Assembly (NCBI GenBank): GCA_003290165.1
Contig: QNQO01010709.1
Span: 95,477-159,476, forward strand
Reading direction: 5' to 3'
Length of the DNA: 64,000 nt
Source of the DNA: Berberis thunbergii
Taxonomy: Eukaryota; Streptophyta; Magnoliopsida; Ranunculales; Berberidaceae
Both the position numbers and the translations under genes were made by a program. Below the pieces are notes generated by a model. The model was not told the DNA's origin. It made no database searches and worked only from the letters and a program-made list of their open reading frames with translations. Shown here piece after piece: positions 10,240-20,031 of this stretch. How positions within the stretch are numbered: position 1 is the first letter of the stretch; each line of letters opens with the position of its first letter.

Positions 10240-12757
10240 TTTCATGGCGGACCGGAGCCAACTTCATGATGAACTATTCGCTAAGGGTCGCAAGTTCCTT
10301 GAGTTGCTCTTTGAATCTGATACGGAACTCCTTCGTAAGTCGTATGGGATTCCTGATGATTTGGTGCTATGCACTCTAGGCGTTGATCTAGCGCCATTGT
10401 ACCTTCTTGAGGGCTTTATCTGTCTTCACCGATGTATGCTTCAATCAAGTGTCCGCTTTTCTGTTATCAAGAAGATATGGGAGTTCCTAGTGTACCTCCG
10501 CATTGCACCCGCTCAACTTGTGTCGAATGGGTACAAGACTTTGATTGTCATTCTGATTATGGCTAAGAACATTGTTGTTCGAGTTTCTTCGAGGGCGTTG
10601 CAATTGCTTACTTTTCCTCGAATAAATGAGAATGTTGTGTGTGTACTGATGTCACCAGATTGCTTTGGCAAATTGCCTGATGATTTTACACATGGAAGAA
10701 GTTCTATTTCATGGCTCCCTCGGACTCCACGTACTTTGAGCTCGTTGGTCGTCTGGTTGAGCGTGAATATAGACTACTGAGTAAGTTGACTCCTTCTCAC
10801 GTCTTGCTTGTGTTAACTGCATATTATATTGACCTAGTGGTTTTTGCAGGGAGATTCTCAACTTCATCTTTTTCTACTAAAGATAAAGCAACTTTAGATG
10901 CGTTCTGCGATATGCTTCGTCTAGAGGTAGAAGATGTCGTTAAGCCTTTTAATATTGAGTGCAGTGGACTGTGGGCTCATTGGCACTCGACTCCTACTTT
11001 TTTTGGGTAAAGAAGCCAAAGCGTAAAGGTGCATATGTTTCGCGGAAGAGGAAGCTTCCCAAGATCAAGGATCCAATCTCTTCGAGGATAGCAGAAACAG
11101 ATGAGGCGCTTCCTTCTCCTGTGCATCCGATGATGTCTCGTGTTTTGTCTAGGTATGTCTGCAAGCGCTTGGCCTCGTCTGAAGGACATGATGTTGTCAT
11201 GCAAGTGTCTGATGAGATTGTTGTTTCTTAGGGGCGTGATGCTCCGACCGTGGCCCCTACTCCCTTTCTGACTTGGATATGGAGTATTTGTTGATGGTTG
11301 GCATGGAGGATGTAATCAAGTTGAGCACCGAGCAGGCGGAGTTTCTAAAACAGATGCTGCTGCAGACAGGCTTGGAAGCCTCGGATGGTCGTTCTTTTTC
11401 AATAAAGGACTTTATGCTCCGTCTTTCTCTGGATCATGGACATGTTGAAGAGTCATCCGATCATAGGTGTCATGGTGTAGTAGGATCCCCCTCTTGTCGC
11501 CATTACTGTGCTCTATCTCATTCTCGTCCTCATATTCAACTGACGACGAGTCCAAGGAATAACTTGTTTCCTTCTTCTTCGTCAACTGAGGTTGGATCGG
11601 TACATGAAAGAGAGTCAGCCGCTGCAGGCAAAGGGAAAGTTGTTGATAAGGGCCCTGATGCAGTGAAGACGGCTAAGGGTGGTGCTGGGGTGATTCCGGT
11701 CCCGAATGATCTTCCTCCAGATGTGTGGATTAGTCTGTGTTGCTCCAGATGTAATAAGGATGAGCAACCAAGCTTGGCATCAAGAGGTTGACATCTCTTA
11801 CACTGTGAGGAAGCATATTAGCAGGTGGAATGATTGGCTAGCAAACTGCGCTCCGGGGCCAGTGGGAGAGACGTTAGGAGAGTGTTCGAATAAAGGGCAT
11901 AAACATTTTGTGCTTGGGTTGTTATATCTGAATCAAGTGGTTGCAGCTGGAATTGAAGTCGAGGCCCTCGTGAGAGAGTGTATACAATGGAGCGAGTGTT
12001 CGGAAACTTGCAGAAGTCATATTCTGACGCTCTCCACAAGATTGAGTTATTGAGGAAGCAACTTGTAAGTTTCTCAGATGTTGGAGTCGAGTCCAGGTCC
12101 ATTAGGTCAGAGGCTTAGAAAGCTCGCTTGGATGCGCTTGAGTTCGAATTGGCGGGGGCAGCGTTCATGAGGGATTGTTTTGAGAAAGAATTGAACCTTG
12201 TCCATTGTGACTTGCAGCTTGCCCGTGAGTTTGTGGCTGGAGTGCAGGCTGAACTGCAGGCTCTGCATGCTGAGGGGGTCAAGAAAGAGTCCAAATGGAT
12301 TGTTCGATGTTAGCAGTTTGAGGCCGATGTTGAATTCAATGCCAAGAGTGTGCGGGTCGCTAGAGAGAAGTTCCTTCTGGCGTAGAGTGAATTAAGTATC
12401 ATTAATGATAAGTTGGGTGTTGAGCAGTCCAAGACTAAAATATTGTCAGGAAAACTGGAGCGACTAATACAAGAGCTCGTTGAATCAAGAAGGCGCAAAG
12501 AGAAACTTCTCAAAGCCTAGGGCACGTTTGAATTCAACAAAGTTGTGCATGGAAGGCTGGAGCTGTTGCATCCGATTGAGATCTCTTCTATTAGAAAGAG
12601 ATTACATATGCAGAGTTTGGAGCGACCTCCGATTCGTCTGAAGAAGAAGGCGGTCCTGACGAGGGGGTCGAGAGGCAACACCTACAAATGTGTCTCCTGC
12701 CTCTTCCCCAGCTAGTCCAGTTTTGTTGTATCTGACTCTCCTCCTGACGAGGGGTGA
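10240..12757 (+). pseudogene. Antisense coiled-coil ORF of element B ('gypsy-type transposon' domain)
   Basis: Plus-strand, opposite to gag. From about 10244 (MADRSQLHDELF) an N-terminal domain reads KSYGIPDDL...FICLHRCML...VRFSVIKKIWEFL...APAQLV. This lines up with IFLYKAMF...LRFLVPSIIWRYL...ASAQIM in element C. The domain resembles the plant 'putative gypsy type transposon' family (as I recall, PF04195). Later segments include a basic patch (11010-11070), a Ser-rich linker (11480-11640) and an Ala/Glu/Leu heptad-rich region (12128-12520). Frameshifts and stops break it. These proteins are known from plant retroelements; their role is not established. Confidence 0.65.
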
Positions 12758-13079
12758 ATCGTGTATTCCAGTTTGCAAATGAATAGCATTTCGCACTTTT
12801 TTTATGTTTCTTTGCTTTTTCTGCAAGCTTTTACCCGTTTTGTCTTATTTCGACATTAATTATCAGACAAGAAGCTCCGTTATGCTAGGAAGCTTTATGA
12901 TTGATCCGATATTGAAAGCTTTGAATTCTTGTGCTGCAATAGTTTGTGCAATTCTAGTCAGGCTTCTTTTTGGAGATCGGGGAGTGTAATACACCATCTG
13001 TCTAGAAACTTGGTTGCCTGTTAGACCAGCAGTTATTGTTGTTGTTATAAGCGTATTAGTCGGAATATGGTCCTAGTGC

Positions 13080-14115
13080 TTGCACCCTTGTAAATGATTG
13101 GACAATAGTCCTTGTGAGTCGTCAGGGTCGAGTTTTCAAAGCTCTGACCAGACTTTTGACTCCTTTTTAATTGCTATTCGTAGAATATGCTTAATTGGAC
13201 TGGGGGTTGTTATCGCCAGTTATGACTGACTGAACTTGGGTCAAGTTTCAGCGACCATGGTGGTCCCTTCCAAGCCATCATGATCAGGCGTTGAGGGCAC
13301 TTACTAGATCTCCACTTTCCAACCCATCTTGATCCGTTCGTGGCGGACTAGGAATTGGAGCTAGCCAGCAGTTATCATTGTCAGTCGTTCTGACTAAACT
13401 TTTGGTGGGCGTCGGCGATCATTGTCTATAGTTGGCTGATGATATCTAGCAAGCCGTTTTCACAGGCTACATGAGCACTGACTAAGCTCCCACTTTATGG
13501 GCCATCGGAATCTGCGCGTAGCAAACTAACCTTCGAGCATACCAAAACCATCATCATCAGCGACCACTGACTAAGCTTTGGTCGGGGTTAGGCGTTCAAT
13601 ATCTGCATACAAGTAGTGACCCCTGGCAAGCCATCTTAACTAGGCGTCAAGAGTGTTGAATAGACTCCCACTTTCTAGGTCGTCAGAATCTGTTATTTGT
13701 GGACTAGGCTTCGAGCATACCAAAAGCCATCATCGTCGGTAGTCACCGACTAAGTTTGGTCGGGTTTGGTCTCTATTGCCCATGTTTGGACAATGAGCCT
13801 TGGTGAGCCATCTCGATCAGGCATTAGAACGTTGATTAAGCTGCCACTTTCTAAACCATTGACACCCGTTTAATTTAATGGACTGGGCTTTAGAGTGTAC
13901 CAGAAGCTATTGTCATAGGTCAAAACCAACTAAGCTTTGGTTAGGTTCGGCGACTATTATCTATAGTTGGACAATGGTCCCTGGCAAGCCATTGGGTCAG
14001 GCATTACAAACACTGATTAAGCACCCACTTTCTAACCCATCGTCATCCGCTTCTAGCGGGCTAGGTGTTAAAGCCGACTAGAAGCTGTTGTAATCAATCA
14101 AAGCTTACTAAGCTT
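13080..14115 (-). repeat. ~178-bp tandem repeat array in element B
   Basis: The anchor CCACTTT(C/A) recurs at about 13313, 13491, 13669, 13845 and 14026, with spacings of 178, 178, 176 and 181 bp. Each unit also carries ACTAAGCTTTGGT, GGCAAGCCAT and GACTAGG-type words. About 5.5 units are legible, diverged by substitutions. Unit length and location in the 3' untranslated part fit satellite-like arrays known in Tat-type elements. Confidence 0.85.
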
Positions 14116-14129
14116 TGGTCAGAATAAAA

Positions 14130-14290
14130 ATTTGGGTGCGAAAGTCTGACTTGGGTGTCTTGACTTACTTAGCTCACATATAAAATCCTGGGCGTGTAAG
14201 TCTGACTTGGGCATCCTGACTTAATTAGCTTGCATATAAAATCATGAGTGTGTAAGTCTGACTTGGGTGTCCTGACTTACTTAACTCGCC
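14130..14290 (-). repeat. Three 56-bp tandem repeats in element B
   Basis: AAGTCTGACTTGGG starts at 14142, 14198 and 14254, a strict 56-bp period. It adjoins the 178-bp array but is unrelated in sequence. Confidence 0.85.
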
Positions 14291-14699
14291 AGGCGGTCTG
14301 ATTCCATCATTGGATCGATTGATCGGACTAATAATAAATTAGTTGACTTTAATAAACAACAGTGGCATAATAGTAGAGTTGATGCCTTATGTTTAATGAT
14401 AACATTCTGTAGGCGTGCTCCTTATTCTGTGGGCCCTCAGGGCCTTTGTCGTTTGTTCCTTTGCGTGTGTTGGGCCGGATTTGCAGGGCATAAGTTTGGG
14501 TCCACTTGTTGAGGGGCCCAATTAGAAAAAAAATCTGTGTGGATCAGCGCGCCAGGGATACTGCTCATTCTGTGAGATGGTTCAGTATCGATTATTCCCC
14601 CAATTAATGGGGCTACTTGCAGGGTCATTAATTCAAAAGATGTGGACTTGTGCAGTTGCAATTGGAATCGTCATTTTTTTGATTTCCCGTACGGCATTT

Positions 14700-15600
14700 A
14701 ATGTTGAAGTAATTGTTTGTTGATGCCTCTACGTGAACCATTTTGCCTATATACGGGTTGGCTATTCTGCATTCAAGCACTACAATGAGAATAGTATAGC
14801 ATGTTAATCAAATGCATCTTACCATAGAGTTTGCTTTGGGATTTTCAAGGCTGAAGGAAGATCTCCCTCACTGGGGTAATGTTCTGACATTTGCACCGAT
14901 GAGTCTTGGTAAGACTTGCTATTATGCAGTGCCGCCTGATCTGGGTGGGCATCTTATTGATCTTATGAGATATTGTAATATCTTCGTACATTGAGAAGAA
15001 GAGTTATGGACTTCCTCTCGGGGGTCGAGTTTATCTTCCATCCTCCGGTGCTCGAACACTCTCTCATCTGTTTATTGCTGTCGAGGGATGGTCTTCGCAG
15101 CTAGTTTATGGTTGATGGGAGTGTTGGAGGTCTTGACCCTCGTTCCTGAGGTGGTATCTCTGCGTCACCCTAAGCATTACACGCTTGAAAGGCGTCTCCA
15201 TTTGGCAACATTGTGAAACCTTGACGATTCCGTTGTTCTAGGATATTTTCGTCAGCTTTCTGTCGCTTCCTTCTATTCCTCTTCATGAGGCAGACTAGCA
15301 GAGCAAAGAATTGAAGGAGTGCTCGCAACCCTCTTCGTGTAATTTACTTTCCACATCTGAATAGTCTTTATGGGTGATTCGCTGGAGCAATTAATTGAGT
15401 GCGCTTTTTATCTTTTGTCGTGGACGCTATACATTAACCACCTTCTCTTCTAGAGGCGAATTAGCAGATCGGAGTCTTTACCCTTGTTTCAGTGGATAGA
15501 TGCTTGCATCAGACTTAGATACTTGTAGTGTAGTAATTGATGTACTAGTTGGTCATCAAGCGTTGTAATAACTCTCATTGTAATCAATAAAATCTGTTTT
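14700..15600 (+). other. Unassigned plus-strand coding-like stretch with poly(A)-type signal
   Basis: Open codons at 14812-14994 and further open pieces to about 15300 on the plus strand are antisense to the element. They are followed by AATAAA at 15586-15591 in a T-rich context typical of plant 3' ends. I recognise no domain. It could be a second captured antisense transcription unit or the 3' part of a larger one. The evidence is the strand-consistent signal and open segments only. Confidence 0.3.
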
Positions 15601-16049
15601 ATTTCTGGAATGTGCCTTGTATGAACAACTATTCTAAACAGAAATGAAAAACAGAAAACAAGAAACGAAATCAAAGCAACAAATAATTTAACTCCGAGTG
15701 GAGACTGAACTAATCCGGCCCTGAAGGAGGCGCAAATGATCTTGGCTCGGATTGCGTGGTCCTTCTAGCGAAGTTTTTTTAAAAACTAACGAAGTTATTG
15801 AATAGTGGACTTCGTGGTGGCGAGCAATTCCTTGCTGATTAACAGTTCTCGGAGTTGATGCATGTTTGCTGAAGTATTGTTACTTAGCTTTTTATTAGTC
15901 TGGATCACGTTGCTGGCTTTGACTTTTGGATCTCCGCATAGTTGCGTCTTGGTTATCAGGGCTCATCCGTCCTCATAGAGCGATTATCCTCTTTTGTCTA
16001 AGCCTAATGCTTGACATGTTGGTTCTGTGGTCCCGAGCTATCACTGGCA

Positions 16050-18051
16050 ACAATTCAGCTGCTTCAGGGTTGTATAATGGCAGTCTCTTTCTGCGGGTTG
16101 GTCTCCTTGGATGGTCCCTTGTGCATGGTTGGTTGTATATTTTATGCATTGGTGCAAGGTGGATACCATTGCTTCCATATAATGAAGCCACGACATTATA
16201 GAATAATGTTGTAAGTGGACGTGGCGTTAACTACCATGAACTCTTGGACAAAGTACTTCCGTAACTGTGGCTTTCCTGCCACCATCATTAGATTGATCTT
16301 CCTGATGGGAAAGCACTTCTCTCCGTTGAATCCTACCATAGGGTGGGTGGCGGGCTTTAGGTTTTATCTAGTAGCTGCATGCTGCGAAATGCACTAAGGA
16401 ACAAGACATTTAGTGAGCTTCCAGTATCCATCAAAACTTTCTTTACCTCCCACTTAGCGATAAGGACATAGATGACCAGGGTGTCATTGTGAGAAGAATG
16501 TACCCCATGGAGATCCCTCTCAGTAAACGTCAGTGATGGGATCGAGTTGTGAACTCGTGCATACTGCACTTGTCGACCCTCATACAAAGATGGTATCCAC
16601 GTCTCGGTGAGTGACCTCTTCCGTGACCTATTTGATTGTTCACCTTCAGGACTGACCCCATGGAGAACGAAAATGACGCTAGGAGCTTCCTTTTCAATTT
16701 CTTTGATAGCATCCACTCTTTCCTTTGCTTGGCCCTACCTTCTGTCCGAGCCTAGGAACTCCATGAGTTTTCCTTTCCAAATCCAGTACCCGACTTCTCC
16801 TTTGAGGTTTCTGCAATCCTCAGTATCATGTACATTTTTCTTGTGGTAGGCGCAATGTTTGTTGTTGTCATGTCAAGTAGGGTTTCCTCGTTGCTTAGGC
16901 GGCCACTTTAGCTCTTCCCAATCCTTGATGGAATCTAGGATATCAGACAGACTGATATTGAGACGGGTGACAAACCTGGACCCAACGTAATTTGAGGCCT
17001 TGTCCTGCCTAGGGCAGCCCGAGTCGGTCTTGCTGCTTGTGCACTTCCTCTTGTTACTGTCGTTGTCCTCTTTCTTCTTCCCCTCTTTCATGTCCTTTGA
17101 AACAGACGGTTTCTTTTCTGTCACCGCCTCTCTTTTGGCGGCCAGTAATTTGTCCAGAGTTATGTATCTCTGAGTAAGTCTGTCATATTGGTTGGGGGTC
17201 TAGGGTAAGGAAGTCATAGAGTACTTGAAGTGAATGCCATGACGGTGGTGTCATCACTGTAATCGTTGATCAGGGTCAACTCGTCATTAAAACAGTGACG
17301 TATTCCCTCAGCTTCTCATTCTGCTTTTGCTTTAGGGTTAGCAGATAATGCAGAGCCCTTTAAGTCGTTGGCTGCCCACGAAACGTGTGAGAAACGTCAA
17401 TGCCAACGTCCGAAATGAATCGATGGATTTTGAAGGAAGGCTGTGGAACCACGTCAGTGTTGATGTCTTCAGGTTTGTGGGGAATGATCAGCACATTATT
17501 GCATCAGACCCTTCCTTGGTGCTGAAAGTGGCGCAAGTGATTGAACGGGTCTCCTATCCCATCGTAAAAGTCCAATTTCTGTGGGGTGTATTTCTTTGGC
17601 AACGGTTTGTCCATGATATGATCCATGAACGGAGGGACCATGAGATTGGACAACATGTCTGGGTTTGTGGCCCCATTGCAGATGGGGTTGTGCGAGACAT
17701 GCTTATCAGCTCTAGACGTTGGGTCTCTATTGGTCGTGCCTCCACATCTTGTCCATTGAGACGTAGTTGGGGTAGCGCAGCTCTCCTAAACATGCTCTCT
17801 GAAACTTTCTGGGGAATGTGCCCTTCGCTACAGGTGGAGGATTCCACTGTTTGGGAACCTCCAGTATTTCTGCAATTTGTTGCATCTGTGTTGAAAGTAG
17901 GTCCACCCTCGGGTCTACTTCGGCCGCCACCGGCACAAGGGGTCTGAGGAGGTTTCTCCCGTGGAGGTGGTGGAACGGGCGACGTTCTGCCGATTTGAGC
18001 GTTCGAAGGCTCAGCAACATCTCCATTGTTGCGAGACCTCGTTGTCACCAT
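16050..18051 (-). pseudogene. gag-protease region of element B
   Basis: Sense strand of the element. Gag starts MVTTRSRNNGD at 18051 with a Pro-rich N-terminus, then a core motif YDGIGDPFNHLRHFQ (about 17560), EKLREYVT (about 17310), and a basic region (17124-16990). The Cys/His motif HCAYHKKNVHDTEDC (C-x2-H-x4-H-x4-C, about 16850) follows. The protease reads VLMDTGSSLNVLF (DTGSS active-site loop, about 16440), followed by the typical post-protease linker with MVSTLHQCIKYTTNH and GTIQGDQ (16170-16080). Frameshifts and a few stops separate the pieces. Reverse transcriptase, expected next, is missing. Confidence 0.85.
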
Positions 18052-18104
18052 CTCACTGATTCTCTAGAAAAGGTGCTACTAATGTTCTTTCTGAGGAACT
18101 TTGT

Positions 18105-18128
18105 CGATCCCCAAGGGCGACGCCAAAC
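18105..18128 (-). other. Primer-binding-site-like sequence of element B
   Basis: On the sense strand GTTTGGCGTCGCCCTTGGGG follows the 5' LTR directly. The TGGCG-start, G-rich form is typical of plant gypsy primer sites. The matching tRNA was not identified. Confidence 0.65.
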
Positions 18129-18810
18129 TGATGTAGTCGATTCCTGCTCTCCTTTCTTGCTACTTACCGAGACCTGCACAGGTAGCAAACGTGAGCCAAG
18201 GACCACCGAGTGGCGACCGATGGCACTCTGATGCTTAAGTTAGATAAGGCTTAAGAGAGGCTTAAAACTGTAAACTAAGATTATCTAGCGCACTCGTAGT
18301 TCATCGATCTTATCTCCCTTTTATAGTGTAGGAGTCTTATTTCGGCTAGGCCTTTGGTGGCGTAGTTTATGGAAATAAATCTTTCTGTGGAGATCATTTC
18401 TTAATTGGGAGTTGTCCATGTCGGATAGTTTCCCTATACAACTCGTACTCATAGATCTGCGGGAGAGGTTTCCTTTTCTGAGTGTTGTCCACGCAAGGAA
18501 GTTTTTTTGCCCAACTTATACTCTAATTTATGTTTCCTAGTCGGATCCAATGTATTGCTTGTTTGCTTGTCTTGGATAGATCTCTCAGATACTTGCCTTA
18601 AAGGTCTTATGAGTATTGGACCTGACCAGGTGACATGTGGACTTAATGGCTCATTGCAACTCGGATCCGACTGTCTGGATCCTGCCAATAATGGCTAAGT
18701 ATTGTTTGGATCTCGCTGGATTGAGCATGCAATCAGGCCTGCTTTGTTTGTTACGAGATTATCATGACATGTGTACGGTGCTGATCAGTTGACAAATTGA
18801 TGTATCATCA
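18129..18810 (-). repeat. 5' LTR of element B
   Basis: 682 bp partner of 9286-9972, with ends TGATGTAGTCGATTC and ATTGATGTATCATCA, followed by target copy AGTAG. Confidence 0.92.
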
Positions 18811-18815
18811 AGTAG

Positions 18816-19103
18816 TATTGTAAATACACGTGCATTGTCCTCAACGCATACTGAAAAATTCCTCCGATATTTTCAAGTATATTAGAACCAAAAACTCTGT
18901 TTTTACTCTATATGTTTCTTTGGCTATGGTTTTAAGAGTTAGAGCACTGAAGTCAAAAGCAACGTTTCATTAGAAGCACTAAGTCACAAACAAGGGTACA
19001 TAAAATTTTCATTCGTATTCATGTAGAATGATACAAGTCGTTTATATACAAACTTGTGATTACATCACCCCCTTCATCAAAATCAAAATTCCAATCTTAT
19101 AAT
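18816..19103 (-). other. Probable distal 3'UTR of the XBAT32-like gene
   Basis: Read on the minus strand this AT-rich piece continues the sequence interrupted by the hAT MITE (CTTATAAT duplicated at both sides). It contains AATGAAAATTTTATG, a plausible plant poly(A) context. It holds no ORF. Confidence 0.4.
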
Positions 19104-19967
19104 CAGTGTTCTAAAAAGCGGCTTGGGCGGCCGCCTAGGCGCTAGTAGGTAGAGAGACGCCTAGACTAGCTGTTGGGCGGAGGGAAAAATCGGTCAGGGA
19201 GCCTAGGCGGGTTCTGGGCTGATCTGAGCGTTTTTTTTTCTTTCTCTGGTTGCAAATAACCAAAACCAATCGACCAAATACCCATCGAAATTTTTAGGTT
19301 TTGCACAACAGAGAGAAAAGAAAAGGGGAAGAAGGAGAAGAAAAAGAAGGGGAAGACGAAGAAGAGTTTCCCGGCAGGTATCCCTCTGCTTCTCCGCTGC
19401 AAGCGAAATATTTCGCTCCACTTTTGAAGTTTGGCTTGAGGACTTGTACTATACCTAAAGAAGAAGGGGAAGAGGAAGAGGAAGAGGAAGAAGAGAGAGA
19501 CTACAACGAAGTGTAAGCTGTCGGACCAGAGTCTCCAATCCAGGCACTCCAGCGACTCCAAGCTTAGAGTCTTTGCGTTTCCTTGGTTGTTCACTTGTTT
19601 GTCGATCTCTTTCCAGCGGGTACTCTGACTTCTCCCAAATTTGAAATTTCCATTCTAATTTCTAATTAGTAATTTCCAAAGTTAATCCCCAATCAATTAC
19701 AAACAATATCTTTTTTTTCCTTTATGTTGTTGAAACTCTATGTTATGCAACTTATGCTATTATAAATTTTAATGTAAGCTTAATTTTTCATGTTTATAAA
19801 TTTTTCATATGTATTACTCTTCTGGCATTAAATTGGAAGTAATTGATAAAATATTAATGTATTATGCTAAATTATGAAAATTATAATACAAAATCTAAAA
19901 CCGCCTAGGCACCCGCCTAGGCACCTACTGGCCGCCCGCCCACCACCTAGCAATTTTTAGAACACTG
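19104..19967. mobile_element. hAT-type non-autonomous element in the XBAT32-like 3' region
   Basis: 864 bp with inverted ends CAGTGTTCTAAAAA and TTTTTAGAACACTG and a perfect 8-bp target duplication CTTATAAT (19096-19103 and 19968-19975). Subterminal CCGCCTAGGCG-type repeats occur in both arms. The short ORFs inside are low-complexity (GAA/CTT-rich) and encode no transposase. The left arm is GC-rich while the core is AT-rich. Confidence 0.93.
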
Positions 19968-20031
19968 CTTATAATGGAAGAAAAAGCAAATTTACAGGAG
20001 ATGAATCATAATATAATCTGTGTGATCTTAT

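Larger units (their letters stand above)
9286..18810 (-). mobile_element. Ty3/gypsy-type LTR element B, structurally complete, RT-less
   Basis: Bounded by LTRs 9286-9972 and 18129-18810 (ends TGATG...CATCA) and a perfect 5-bp target duplication AGTAG (9281-9285 and 18811-18815). The minus strand is sense: a primer-binding-like GTTTGGCGTCGCC abuts the 18129 LTR and a G-rich polypurine tract abuts the 9972 LTR. Order in sense direction: gag, protease, linker, an unassigned segment with a plus-strand ORF and poly(A)-like signal, 56-bp and 178-bp tandem repeats, an antisense coiled-coil ORF, polypurine tract. I find no reverse transcriptase, RNase H or integrase motif in any frame. It would have to be mobilised in trans by a relative. 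Confidence 0.9.

Noticed and set aside
12760..16050. Possible hidden reverse transcriptase in element B
   Set aside because: I looked for YxDD, LPQG and related motifs on the minus strand and could not read any; an HMM search would be decisive.
19166..19594. ORFs inside the hAT element at 19.1-19.6 kb
   Set aside because: GAA/CTT-rich low complexity inside a non-coding MITE.
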